From Sipunculus nudus (taxonomy: Eukaryota > Annelida > Sipuncula > Golfingiida > Sipunculidae): a stretch of 64,000 nucleotides of DNA. Position 1 is the first letter of the stretch. Each line of letters starts with the position of its first letter. The stretch covers positions 23,934,456-23,998,455 of the forward strand of contig CM049318.1 in NCBI GenBank assembly GCA_026874595.1, given 5' to 3'. A model generated the notes under the pieces. That model searched no databases. It was not told the DNA's origin and worked only from the letters and a program-made list of their open reading frames with translations. A program made the translations under genes and the position numbers. This document shows positions 24,738 to 37,084 of the stretch, in pieces.

Positions 24738-25045
24738 GGTAACCACTTCCATTTTTAAAACGTACAACATTTATTTCTGCAGAATTTCATTCCCGTTTAG
24801 GACTACATGACAGTGCGGAAGCACATGATTTTCCTGATGTCAACCGGGCCCTAGCTGTGTACCACACTTGCGGAACATAGAGGAACCCCCGAAAGGCGCT
24901 CTCGTTTGTGAGTAAAACACGATTATGGGATACAGTCTCCAAATTAATCCTGTGGAGCGCTCCCCGGGGTGGGGTCCGACGTGATAAATCTCACCGCTCC
25001 TCGGCTTTGAATTCGATGCTTCACCCCTAAACCAAGGGAGCTGAT
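24738..25045 (-). mobile_element. tRNA-derived SINE family E, copy 2 (degenerate)
   Basis: Recognised by GAGGAACCCCCGAAAGGCGC, GTGAGTAAAACACG, GAGCGCTCCCC and a final block CGGCTTTGAATTCGATGCTT with CCCTAAACCAAGGGAGC, the decayed tRNA-like head read on the plus strand. The B box is disrupted by a deletion, so this copy should be transcriptionally dead. Confidence 0.75.
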
Positions 25046-25795
25046 GTGATGGTGTTTTCTGTTGTCTTTTTTTCCATTTCTGTTCTGCACTTTGTTCTGT
25101 GTCTCGTTCGTGTCTTTTTATGTAACGCTGGACTCAAGTTTCCTCTTACAAGTCTATATCCAGTTAATAAAATATGTTGATCTTTACCGAAGTCCCATTC
25201 ATAAAATTTGTCCCATTATTTATGTTGTATAATTAAGTCCTGAAAGGAGTACCGGAGTCCGTGTAACACTAGAAATCAAGTCAAAAATCGATAACTGAGT
25301 ATTCGCATAGGCTTATTTTAAATCAAATCTATTCAAATCAAAGCTGTTATTTATGTAGTTATTAGATATACCTGTGAAATAGTTTTTCCACATTAAAGTG
25401 TCAAAGTTTCCTTCAACACGTATAACCCATATAACTCTATGATGCTTCTGGACGTCTGAAAGATTCGTTCACCGGTTTCAGATGATTTCGTCGTAGGCGA
25501 CAGCAGGGGCGGTGGTCTTTCAGGAGTGATTTTACCACATTTCGGCCTGACATTTCGCACATCTTTGACAGATGTTTCTCATATCTAAGACTCGTGCGCT
25601 ACCTACAACTGACTGCACATGACACCCATCAGTACATCTGTTCCAGACGAAGATCACTTATATCACCGGATTCGTCTTATCTTTCATTCTGAATTTTTGC
25701 ATGTCCATCCATATTGACCGGCTTTATTTTACACCTCAGATTGGTGGCGCCACCTACATTCTGTATGATGTACAATGGTATCCTAACCTTGAATA
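25046..25795. other. No gene seen
   Basis: A somewhat GC-richer stretch lies at 25440-25680. The palindrome GGTGGCGCCACCT at about 25742 recurs at 63975. No coding evidence. Confidence 0.45.
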
Positions 25796-25799
25796 CAAG

Positions 25800-26112
25800 A
25801 CCAAGTAGGTATTTATTTTGAACTGGTTAGCTTAACTTGAGTTGTCATATAAGCCATATAAGGGAATATACAACAACGGGGATTCATCCTGTTGCATTGA
25901 TATCGCGGTAAACAGCTGATAATCTTAATATTAGGCTAATGATGAATACATATTACTTGACACAAAAGTTTCCATGTGAACTCGCAAAATAAACGGAATT
26001 TCCATGTCTATGGGAACAAGTCATTTACTCTATGGCGTACAAGTTAACTATCGACCAGTAACTAACCTGCGGGAGTCATGCCTTTATTCAGTTGTTGACT
26101 GGTCTCTTATAA
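25800..26112 (+). repeat. Dispersed repeat family K, copy 3
   Basis: Aligns with copies 1 and 2 through TGATATCGCGGTAAACAGCT, GATAATCTTAATATTAGGCT, GGGAACAAG, GTACAAGTTAACT and CCAGTAACTAACC. It lacks the segment with ATGCGGTCAGA beyond 26112. Confidence 0.65.
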
Positions 26113-27650
26113 TTTTTGTCTTTCAGCTGCTTGCACTCTCAGCTAATGATGTCACTAATATCATAATTAAGGCGGCATGAGGTTCCAATAATCAACCGCT
26201 AAATGCAGGCAGATAATTCTGGGTTTTGGGACGGGTTAAAAAAGCTATTTGCCCCATTTGACCACCTTTTATTTGATTGATGCAAATTGAAAATAGCCAT
26301 TTTGGTAATTATTAACTTGTTCCAATAAGCTGCGTTTCCGCATCAGGGAGAAGAAGACGCTTGTGTGGGTGTTTATGTTGTGTAGAGGCTCGGCGATAAG
26401 TGTTAAAATCGCCACTTGAATGTCATTTACATGTACCATTTTTCTGTAACTCTTTGTCTTTAACAAGGATTTATAAACCTTCGTGATAACGCACTAATGG
26501 GGATTTCTCATTAGTCATCTTCTAATTTTCTGACTCTTCGGATCATCACCAAACCCTCCCCGGAAAGAGCAAAGCCCAATGAAACCTTTCAAATAATAAA
26601 AGCTGAATGAAAACCTAAAATGATGAATTAGTTATTCAATATTACTGTTAAATCTGAGAGATTATCTACAGGAAAAGCGTCCCAAGTGGTAATTAGAAGT
26701 ACTTGACAAGATGTTCGTTGGCAGACAGTTTTTTACAAACCCTGAAGTATCACAAACCACTGCCCTCTGTATTCAATTAACCTACCTTTAAAGAAAGATT
26801 CAATTTACGCCCAGATCATGAGTACTGAACTCTATTCTTAATGTAAGCGAAAGATACTTGTTGATGACTACACTTTATCATGGTTAAGTAATTAAAAGAT
26901 TGTATTACTAGAAATAAGATATACGGATAAATATTATATTCTAATAAAACAAAAAGATTTTCGACCTCTTCTTGTACCTAAATACCATCAAATCAGATAA
27001 TGCGTACATAAATATTATCTTTTTTATTCTGTCCACACCATAGCTGTTCGTCTCTTTGTTCAACTCTGAATATCGAATACATTGAATCGCAAACTTAGAG
27101 ATTCCTGTTTCTAATGTCAAGAAGTATAGCCTGAGCATAATGACAGTCGTCACGACTCGTCAGACTGATTGTTGAAAATTCTTCACTATTGTCACAAAAT
27201 AACCCTTGATGCCTACATGCTGCAGTCGTATCGGAAACAGATAGAAATCACTCAGACTTAATTTTCAAACTTACATTAACTATGTGTATTACGCTTCATT
27301 AACCACAATTCTCAAGTGGATGACCACAAGTGGGCTGATAAATTTAGCTGATACAACAGGTCTTCTACCATAACCCTAAACTGAAGCTTCTGAGTCCATA
27401 ACCTGATAAAGAATTTCCTGAAACCTTCACTTGGTCGTTAGCCTCCGTTCAGCCCCTGTATCAGGGTATATTTTTAGGAAATTTTAGAACTGCATAAACA
27501 TTTAATCAATCTTTCCCTGTCAGCATAAAAAGAGATCTAAAGGCACCAGCTGGAATGCAGTTAAAGGTCCAAAGAAGGGGCACATGCATTAGGGACAGAG
27601 GCCGTTTTATTTTAAGATTAATCAGTTAATTCCACTTGATATTGAATTTA
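26113..27650. other. No gene seen
   Basis: AT-rich unique sequence. No coding, RNA or repeat features supported. Confidence 0.5.
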
Positions 27651-28059
27651 TATATTTTACATGCAAATTGTGTAATCAGGCATTATATGAAATGACTGAA
27701 AATTTCAGGCATTACACGAAATGATCGATTCACTCAGATATTTCATGAAATGACTAAATTTCAAGGCATTACGTGTAATGACTAAAATTTGGTAATCATT
27801 ATCGCACATTTTGCCTGAAGTGTATTAGGCAAATAGTGTAACAACCTAATTTTAATTCCATGTGCTCTATTTTGCAAAATATTTAGCTTAACCTATATAT
27901 GTTTTGCAGAAGACTTATCTTCTCATATTTATATTGTAAAGATTTGGAAATTTAAGTCATTTCATGAAATGCCTGAGTGAATCAATCATTTCGTGTAATG
28001 CCTGAAATTTATATTCATTTCACGTAACGCCTGATTACGCAATTTGCATGTAAAATATA
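27651..28059. mobile_element. Foldback / long-TIR element
   Basis: The left arm (27651-27762) and right arm (27947-28059) are inverted repeats of about 112 bp, starting TATATTTTACATGCAAATTG in both. Each arm contains several iterations of a word like CAGGCATTACACGAAATGA, including the palindrome ATTTCATGAAAT. The 184-bp centre is unique and non-coding. This is the structure of a non-autonomous foldback element. AT-rich flanks hide any target duplication. Confidence 0.8.
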
Positions 28060-28142
28060 TATATAAATAATATAAATATCCATATATATATATTATACTT
28101 ATTTATACAATATGATGCTTATGATTTGCGACAGAAAAGATG

Positions 28143-28145
<3 letters not shown>

Positions 28146-28194
<49 letters not shown>
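28146..28194. repeat. (TA)n microsatellite
   Basis: About 49 bp of uninterrupted alternating TA. Confidence 0.95.
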
Positions 28195-28197
<3 letters not shown>

Positions 28198-30200
28198 CAG
28201 AAATATAACAATGTTTGCAAAATCATACCAGTGACAGTTATATTGTGTGTAGCCTTGATATGAGTGATCAATGAATTCGATTTTCTGCTCAAGCGGAAAA
28301 ATTACTTTGAGAACTGCACACATTTTGAATTTGCACATATGCACATTTTTGTTTACAACTATCAAATATACCCTGCCCTCTATCATTATCATGAACGTGT
28401 CTATGAACACGTCCAAAATACAGAAATGTGTAAGAGTTATGTTTCATAGGAATGCCACATATTTGTAATAGAGTCCGCTATATTGTCACTGCCTAGCTTA
28501 AACAAATTGTGTGTAACATTGATTAATTCCTGGCTAGTGAACATCAATACAATGTAAGACCAAAATGAGATTCTTGTAATCCATGAATGGTACATTTAAG
28601 TGAGGGTATAAAGCCTTGGCAACAAAAAAGATCAGCAGGTCACCATTAATCACGGTTGGGACACCTACCATATATTTTTAGTAAAAGTCATCTCGGAGGT
28701 TGATTGATTACGCGGGCCCTACTACTCAGACCCCGGTCACCCCTAACGATACCTCCATAGGATCTGTCAATCAGCCTGATATATGCATCTGCCATTAGGA
28801 TTAATATCCGTATTTAGCGTACGCTTGAGTAATATTTCCGTCTGCCTTCAGATGTTGAATAAATTGCACCAACTGCAACGTATATTTTTCTTACGACACT
28901 CCTGTAATGCAGTTCTGTTTGGACAAATGTCCCGACAACTGTTGTGCAATCCTTTTACCAATACCACCGTCAGATCTTGAGGCTTTCGGATGATTAACGC
29001 CCTCCTGACCTAAGCGATTGCATGTGGCACTTGACCCGCCACTGTATGACCATAAACAGATTTATATAAAAGTACCTCTACACGCAATAAATGTACCAAT
29101 GTTTTAGGAGATATAGGGATTGTCAACAATAACATTTACCATATTTAGTACAATGGAAACCAGGAATACAGAGTGCTGCATTGTATAAAAAAACAAGTGA
29201 CTACAAGATATCGGAACAAAGATATTAACGTACGGGTGAAATCGCTAGTAAAATAATTGTCACCTCTAAATAATTAGGAAAAATATGTAATTAATGAAAA
29301 TAATAGAAAAAAAAGAATCACAGGGGAAAAGGAAGAATATTAGTTAACATTAAAGAGAAGAAAAAAAATTAAGGGCAGAAAATGTTGCAGCTGGGAAGTA
29401 CACAAAAAATGAGTTCTGCAAAGGTTTTAAGTAAATCAGAAAGAGGTGATTTGATCAAATGGAAACGTGAGGTGTGTAATTTTATCCCTTCATTGTTATT
29501 GCATATATCATAATAATATTCATATATATTACGATACTTCCTTGTTTCATTGACGGACCATTATTTCAGAGATATAGAACGATATAATATATTTGTTATT
29601 TATTTAAAGCAATTTTAAGGATTGAAAGAAAATGTAACTCAAGCTTTCAATTCCTCACCCAAAGAGGTCATGTTTTTCGCCACAGTCTGGTTTATTTGTT
29701 TGATAGCAGGTTCACACATAAAATACTAATTCAATCTTAAACAGACACTGTGGAAGGATTAGGCATGAACCAGAAAAGGTACAGGAATCTGTGAATCATG
29801 CCATGGAATATTTGCAAATCCTGTATCTGTTGTGCTCTCTTAGAGAATATACCTTGTGTTGCCACTATAGTGTTGCTGCTGTAGTATCCTCAACCAAATC
29901 TTGTCTTTGGTTTACGGCCTGCTGTATACACAACCAAACACTGAGCCATGCTAGCGATAAATTGAATCTCCGTCTAGTTAGCAGCTGCAGCGACTGGCTA
30001 AGGAAACCAGCTGAATTTGGTGTAGTAGAATTGTGTTGGCGTGGCGGAGGTGTACGCGCTACTAAATACCCTCTAGTTAACATCCTGTATCTTCATTCCG
30101 TCTGAAGAAATCTCCCGGTTATGCGCACTGGTCATTTTTATCTTGTTTTCAGATGGGTTTCCCCCACTTAAACATTGACAGATTGTTCCTCTACTCTCTT
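28195..30200. other. No gene seen
   Basis: Includes an A/G-rich tract (about 29300-29390). An open frame at 29791-30105 overlaps a minus-strand frame of similar length, with no recognisable domain in either. No supported gene. Confidence 0.45.
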
Positions 30201-32355
30201 GATCTAACCAGCTGTATAATGGCGTTAAATTTTAGTTTCTTCGAACAGGCCAAGTTATTTCCAAACATGAGGAGCCTGACATGTCTTCGACTTTGAGGCC
30301 TTGACATTTAAAATGACAGTATGTACGAGGCAACAGGTAAGGACCTTTTATTCTTACTCAGTTCTTCTTTTCTGATCTTGATTAACCTCCGAAGCACAGC
30401 CTCTTATGAGTCTATTAACCTGTAACCTTTAATGGTAATTATCAATAAAGACCCAGCCGAAGATATTCATTTGCCAAACTTTGGTTTCCCAACCAATCAC
30501 TGGGTAGTGAATATAATTTCACCAAAGCATTGTTTTAGTTAATAAGCTAATTAACCACAGCGTCACAGTTTTGCAATTAAGAAAGCTCAAAACACCGTTC
30601 TCTTGTATCTATGACCTTCAGCGCTCTTGTGAAATTTCTTAATTTCAAACCAACCAATACTGATTATTTGGGCGAAACAGCTCTGAACGGCAGCTTAAGA
30701 TTATTTAGGATCGTGAAGGTGTTTAAGAAATAAGGGAAATAAAACTTCACTCAAGGGGCGTACGCCTCCCCCACCTTTTCTCATTTAGTAAAACTCTCCA
30801 AAGTTTTATGAACTTTCTTTGGCTTTAGATTCTACTGTCCCTACGGCGCAGAATTCCGCAACCAGATGCCAACACTAGAAGAAGTTTCTATAGGGGTTGT
30901 TGATATCCATATACGTTACGAGTATACGATGCCAATAAATGCATGTATATTTGAATATTTGGAAATGCATTTACATTATTTTGGAGAATATCGCACATTC
31001 ATCTATATTTCAATGCGTAGCTACCACTGACCTTGTATTTGCATTTTCACTTTGACGTTTGATTTTCAAATGCATATATAAATGCAGATATAAACGTTAA
31101 ATATAGTAATTTAGAAGTGTTATTTATATACGTTGTCTGTAATATTTCATTTAACTACTCGGTCATTTATATATACTCATCGTACTTATCATTAGAATTT
31201 AGGATAATACAGACTTATGGAACCAAATGAAGTTGAAATGGAAATGCATGTGTAATTGCATTAATTTTTCAGGAATTTGTCACATTTGAATTTAACATAT
31301 ACTATTTAGAATTAAATTTTAAATATTTGAAATATTTATGTTGAAATGCATCAAGTCGCCTTTGAACCCAACCTTGATATACAGTACAAAGTTAATGGTT
31401 TCAAAGCTGAAGTCGCACCTATAGTCCAGACACGGTGATGTATACACGATGTCAGGGAGATAAATAGTGGTCAGAAATCGTGTATATACAGAGGAGGAAT
31501 TGGCCTCTCATCGCCTAAGACCAGTGCAATTAAAGTGAAGGACCGAGCCCTGTCCCGAGATGGGCCAGAGCCATTACAGTGGAATAAATGACTGCTTACA
31601 GCTATTATATAAGCATTACAATATAGCAGCTCTCAATAATAATGCACACATGAGGCTATCTGTGAAATGAAGGGAGTATGGGTGGGATGGAACAGAGGAG
31701 ACGTTGCATCCTGTTGGTGTCTGAAAATCAGGAAATGGTCAGTCTGCACGCGACCACATTGGAAATGCTCCACACCGAATGAAAAGTTCATATCATTCGA
31801 AACAGACACGAGAAAATATTATACAGTATATCCTTGTTCGTTTGCCACCCGATCATTCGTGAAATTCCCTACGTAAGTTCAAATTTAGTCGCAGATCTGC
31901 TGTCTGCTTACTTTGGTAATTAACCACATTTGAAAACAGCCAAATAACATGCGTTAGGGTGTCCCAATAAGGCTATTTGATTTTAAAAACCCTCTGTTTT
32001 CCAGGCAGCAAAAATAACATATGCCCAGTGTGTTGTGACCAAATCTTTCATTAAAGAGTACAGCATAATGTATCCTTAAAAAGACAATTACCACATCTGA
32101 ACCCTCTCTCCTCTGCCATCCTCGCAATTCGAAAACAATTCCTGTGATTCCGGTATTGGCAAATAAATGAGATTTTATTGTATTTCTTGAAAATACTGTA
32201 TTTGGTGGCTGATTGTCAAACACATGAAGCAAGTTAAGTAAATTTAAATAGAGACACCGTTTGGAATTCATAAACGTTACAGTTAGAGCAAACCACAAGT
32301 GATCGGTTGTCAGCTAAACGAGTTTGTATTCTAATAAAATATTCAAGAATTTATT
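30201..32355. other. No gene seen; TAAT-rich segments
   Basis: Unique sequence. The part at about 30380-30620 has several TAATTA/TTAATAA words that could bind homeodomain proteins, but such words are common in AT-rich DNA. No coding evidence. Confidence 0.4.
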
Positions 32356-32359
32356 TGCA

Positions 32360-32725
32360 GTTAACCGACTGCATGAATCAAAGCTTGGAGATCGTGAGTT
32401 CGAATCTCAGCCGAGGTGGTGAGATTTTTTTGTTATGGCCGACCCCACCCAGGGTGAGCGCTCTGTTAGCTTAAAGGTAAGGCCGTGCCCAAAGGCTGAG
32501 TTTTATTTACAAACGATTGCGCATTTCGGGGGTTCCTGTGTGCTATGACCTATCAATGAGGACAATTACACCCAGGGCCAGGTGCAGAAGTCACGGGGCT
32601 TGGTTAACACAAGGATATAAAATGAAAGGAAGCCTGTGATAATGCCCTGTCACGGAGTCCGACACCGGAATTGAATTCTGAAAGTGTAGATATACGTAGT
32701 TAAGCGTGCATTAATAAATGGAGGC
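32360..32725 (+). mobile_element. tRNA-derived SINE family E, copy 3
   Basis: Plus-strand copy. The intact B box reads GTGAGTTCGAATCTCAGCCG near 32396; the A-box region upstream is too diverged to recognise. The body has GGGGGTTCCTGTGTGCTATG, CACCCAGGGCCAGG and CTGTCACGGAGTCCGA, ending CATTAATAAATGGAGGC like copy 1. Confidence 0.85.
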
Positions 32726-33163
32726 CTTGACCTATAACAAATTATATAAAAAAGGTTTTATTGGCAGTTTTCCAGATCAATGCTGGTGTTCAAAAGTTTC
32801 CAATGACAAATATCCCATCTCTTCACAAAGTTTCGTAAAAATTATTGTAGTAGTAATTGCAGAATTTCTTGAAACAGCCAAACAAATACATAAACAAGCA
32901 AACACGGCTGATCACATATCCTCCTTGCTCGCGGTGATCATTTATTGCAAATGGACCAGGGGCTCTGTTTACTCCGTCACCATTTAAGGGATAAAAAGTA
33001 ACACGCTGAACATACCAAAACACTAAAAAAAATTATAAATATAATGTGAACACATCATCTTACAGATTAAGTATTCTTGTCATACAAGTGTTGGTAATTA
33101 TTTATAGCTGACGGCCAGACCTGAGTCGTTCATCTACGCGAACATTTATGATGGTTTTAAATT
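32726..33163. other. No gene seen
   Basis: Overlapping open frames on both strands (32718-32987, 32823-33023) without any domain. Nothing supported. Confidence 0.5.
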
Positions 33164-33340
33164 CAGGGGAACCTGTTTAGAAAACCACCTGTCTAATTAG
33201 ACCACCTTTCAATTAAGACCATCCTTGTCTGAACCGACCACCCTCATTGGTTAAATCTGTCCTGTCAAATGAGACCACATGTAGATAAGACCATTTTTGG
33301 CTAGTCCCACAGGTGGTCTTATAACACAGGTTTCACTGTA
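33164..33340. mobile_element. Short TIR element ending TTTCACTGTA
   Basis: The right end CACAGGTTTCACTGTA and left end TTCAGGGGAACCTGT are imperfect inverted repeats. The interior repeats the word AGACCACC/GACCACC four or five times (CTAATTAGACCACC, GAACCGACCACC, GAGACCACATG, GGTGGTCTTAT). Elements of this pattern are widespread in marine invertebrates; that statement is from memory. No ORF. Confidence 0.6.
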
Positions 33341-33365
33341 TAAGCAACTTAATCATCTCAAGTAA

Positions 33366-33800
33366 AGACTTCAGGCTACCCCCATTTCAGGTAACCCCCC
33401 CCCCCCCATTTATCTTCACACCCTCGATCATTTAACTAAACGAAAAATTGTTTTGCTATAATTCGTGCTAATTAGAATAAAAACGTGAAAGCTACGATAA
33501 ATAAAAGGTGAAATCAATATATGAGAAATAAAACTGTCGGAAAATGTTTATTTTATTGTTAATTGTATTTATATTGACCCTAATACTTCATGAAAGCGCA
33601 TGCCATTTGGCATACAAACACATTTTAAAAATATTCTCAACATCAAGTGAACTATTCATAGGACAGAAAGTACAATATTAATCAGTTAATAAACATAAAG
33701 ATACAGCTATCTTTGGGGGGTAATCTCTATTCGTTAGGATAAGATGAAATCGATTTCAAACAGGGATAATTTGAAGCTGGGGTAATCTAAATCGCTACAC
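33366..33800 (-). mobile_element. Poly-G element family J, copy 1
   Basis: Read in reverse it matches 37085-37520: GATCGAGGGTGTG, then a G run, GTTACCTGAAATGGG and TAGCCTGAAGTC at one end, and TAGATTACCCCAGCTTC at the other. The two ends are themselves imperfect inverted repeats (TAACCCC/GGGGTTA words), so a MITE is likely. The C13 run at about 33396-33408 is part of the element. Confidence 0.55.
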
Positions 33801-34620
33801 CAGATAATGATAGAGTGCTGGGTGTCAGAGGGCTTACATAAGTAGTTTATAACATGAGGGGAAAATAGGACCATCTTTACGTTGCCCATGCACTATAGAA
33901 AATATATCGGATATAGTCCCCCATAGACAATTTAAAGATAATGGTCCGTATACGTGATTTAGTGCTCCATCGGCTAGGGACCATTTTTCATCTGTGGAGA
34001 CGCCCGATAGCTTAACGTGAAGTGTAGCTACGGGGAGATATGCTGCTAAATGATGTATGTTCTGGAGTAGCTGTCAGTGAGTACTTGGTAACGCCCCAGG
34101 GTAACACCACCCCCGCCAAAAGGCACCCTTGATATAAGCAACCCTGTTAGGACCGAGTAATCTATAAATTTGTCACCTTAAGGGTTGGGAGAATTATACA
34201 TGACAGCTACAGTCTGAAACTACAATATTGGTGACAAATTTCCCTCCTTTCAAACCGTAAGTTTGGCAGCTAAAGCTTTAATTACAGAGTTCCGATCCTG
34301 ATATATGCTTGAAGCCACAACAATTTCTTTAATTTCTAAACTACTTCATCCTTCCTCTTCTCATTTCTTTTCCCATTAATTCTTATCCAACTACATCGTC
34401 CAATGCGCCCTCTCTTCTACATTCTATATACTATACCTGCTACACAACAAAACAAATATTAAAGATCATCTTATGATATGTATTCTTTAATAATACTGAT
34501 AAGGTTAGTGGCGTTTGAAGATGGTTGTATACATGCATACTATACATACTTACCTATTGGGCAAAGTCGACACGTGTGAAAAGAGTACGATTCTTAGGGA
34601 ATTTAGAGATGAAACCCAAA
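33801..34620. other. No gene seen
   Basis: Unique sequence; pyrimidine-rich stretch near 34340-34440. Nothing supported. Confidence 0.5.
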
Positions 34621-34621
34621 A

Positions 34622-34727
34622 AGATCGTGAAAACGCGAGAAGATCGCGAGGGAACGTAAATAGATGGCGAAGGAACGCAAAAATGCCGCGAGGGAACGCG
34701 AAAGATCGTGAAGGAACCCGAAAAGTC
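34622..34727. repeat. 21-bp degenerate tandem repeat, about 5 units
   Basis: Units of about 21 bp follow the pattern AGATCGCGAGGGAACGYAAA (34641-34661, 34662-34682 and so on), with CGCGA/CGTGA core and GGAACG second half. It is very A/G-rich on this strand. The in-frame translation is a 7-residue R/N/E-rich repeat and I treat it as fortuitous. The CGCGA word links it loosely to the elements at 7.4 and 55.6 kb. Confidence 0.75.
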
Positions 34728-34825
34728 CGTTATTTTACAGATTTTCAATAATTAACAAATGTATAAGTGTATTTACAGGATTACCATGGACTCGCATTAA
34801 GTATAGTTATCTACATGAGCAAACC

Positions 34826-35190
34826 AACTAGAAATCTACATTCTATGGAATGCAAGCCTCCGTCATGTAGGGGGGGGGGGGGGGTCCCACTACTGTGGTA
34901 TGCTCCCGCATCCGTATTTGCTTTCACTTATTCGGCCCAAATTTCCAGGTTCCATCGTCCATAAGTGACTCTACATTTGTGAATATTTCTTTATGCCGCA
35001 TCTAAATCCGAAACATGATCGAGACAGATTCTTCATTGGTCCATTTTTTTCTCGAAATATCTTGACATTTTAATGGTATACCGTTTCTGATACCGTGATT
35101 TATGTTGTGAACAACGGTTACTCACATATACACACAGGCACACACATACACACACAGACAAACGCACCAATGGGAATGAAAGCACATACG
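34826..35190 (+). repeat. Dispersed repeat family D, copy 3 (most complete)
   Basis: Starts ACTAGAAATCTACATTCTAT, then GGAATGCAAGCCTCCG, a poly-G run at about 34871-34884, CACTTATTCGGCCCAAATTT, AAGTGACTCTACATTTGTGA, a (CA)n-rich stretch (35121-35170) and a 3' end GGGAATGAAAGCA. The length of about 365 bp probably represents the full unit. No ORF. Confidence 0.8.
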
Positions 35191-36426
35191 ATACACGTGC
35201 CATTGCACTATCCCCGCAGAGATACATTCTATACGATATACTTCCGGTCGCATCGCGGCGCCTTGTCGAACCCGGTCTTGTTAATCCCTCCAGTTATTCC
35301 TCATACCCGAAAACATGGGAAGCCATTTTACATACAGACTAAAACCCGGATGACGCAAGGCGTTTGACGGATATCAAGGTCACGGATACGACTCCTCTGG
35401 CTACTTAGCTGTGAACGTTATAAATGAGCTTTATTATCTTACTTGTATGGGTGGAAAATGTTCATCTTTTGTTTACAAGACTTACAAGCCTAATAAATAC
35501 TGATTCATCATTACGAATTTTCATGTGACCATGCATAGCTTGCATCGTTTTATATTCAATAAAATATAAACTTCCTGGGTACCATCCACTGTGACATACT
35601 CTTACAAGTAACTGTATGAATGTCAAATATATGTGAATTTTATTAAGCCATTTCATATTTATGACGATAGCTGGATAATTGTGTTCCCAGTGAAATATTG
35701 TTGTGGATAAAGTTCCCAGTTCTCCAAGGTAAATAACGAATTTGACCTAACAAAGACCCGCGTAAGCTCGGGGCAATTTAAAAAAATTGATATACATGAA
35801 CGCTCGACAAGCTCACAAGCATTGCCCCGAAACGGAAACCTTCCGACAACCGAATATTGTAATTCGCCGCGGGAAGATTCTTAATTAGTCAACCCTTTCC
35901 CCCGGGCATATTTGTTAGACATCAAAATGAATTTTCCTTGTAAGCTCTCTGCCCCGGGCGGCAAACCAAAATAGGTGTTCTGATTGATAGAAATAACTCT
36001 CTCTAAGTTATGTTTGTTTTTAAGACGTAGTGGCCAGAATGTAGAACAGCGCTTAACTCATTGGGTATGAACTGAATTTGAAACGTTTCTCGCCCGGATT
36101 TAATGTTAATTAAAGGACCCGATAACATTTCTTTCTTTCACTTAGCTATGTACTTATGCATTTCATTACTCCGTGCATATTTTCCAGAGGGTTAAAACAA
36201 CAACCGCCTAAAGGGAATCGTAGCTTAAGCAATAGCATATACGTATCTTCATATGCTTATGAAAACTGTCGAAAACTTTAGCGACGTTTTAGTCCTCAAA
36301 CATTAGCTTAATCTTAAGATTACCGGCCGTTTACCTCGATATTAATGCAACATGATAAGTGGCAGTTGCAGTATATTCCCTCACATGGCTTGAATCACGA
36401 CTCAAGGTAGACTTACCAGCCGGATA

Positions 36427-36430
<4 letters not shown>
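35191..36430. other. No gene seen; one 9-bp inverted repeat
   Basis: CGGGGCAAT (35769-35777) and ATTGCCCCG (35821-35829) form a perfect inverted repeat with a 43-nt loop. GC-richer words around 35860-35950 (CCGCGGGAAG, CCCCGGGC) stand out from the AT-rich background. No coding evidence. Confidence 0.45.
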
Positions 36431-36469
<39 letters not shown>

Positions 36470-36489
36470 GAGAGAGAGGGGGGGGGGGG
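36431..36489. repeat. (GA)n plus poly-G
   Basis: A GA tract of about 47 bp with one GG interruption runs straight into 12 G (36478-36489). It is all purine on one strand and could form H-DNA or G-quadruplex. Confidence 0.95.
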
Positions 36490-37080
36490 ATGCACATATA
36501 TTTCTATGAGGACATATCTATTTTCAAATATTTAAACATGAAATTCAGAGAATCACTCATAAGTCTTATAACGACAGGTAATAACTTTTGGAGTATTCCT
36601 GTCCTCTTATATGCACATATCTAGCTTGAATCGGGAAATTCAATAATAACATGTATTAAATATTATCTCATTCCATAGACATTTATACAAAAAAAAGTCA
36701 AGTCCCAATCCTTTCAAATATACACAGGCGCGGTAAGAGAATTTCCCAAATATCTTATACGAATTCTTCATATTTGACATTGCACAGACAATGTCAGAGA
36801 GAGATTGAAATTACAAACACACCAAGACAGAATGAGGGCAAGCTGACACCAGACTCCCATCAACTCGCGCTCGTCTCTGTAAGAAGCATGTAAGCCAACA
36901 ATAACAAGCCATCAGTCTGTTCTGTAACAAGCAACCATCAGTCGACCTGGGCCATGTCTGGACAGATAACAACCAGCTGGTGACAGGGCTGTTTAGAAAG
37001 ATCCTTTGACTGTATCGGTCAGGTAACGGGATATCACACAGACTCATTACCCGGCTCGTCAGGTGTACTTCATCCCAGAG
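36490..37080. other. No gene seen
   Basis: Unique sequence with a 78-codon minus-strand open frame (36811-37047) lacking any domain. Nothing supported. Confidence 0.45.
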
Positions 37081-37084
37081 TATA

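Noticed and set aside
30380-30620. Conserved homeodomain-bound enhancer
   Set aside because: TAAT words are expected often in AT-rich DNA, and conservation cannot be tested from one sequence.
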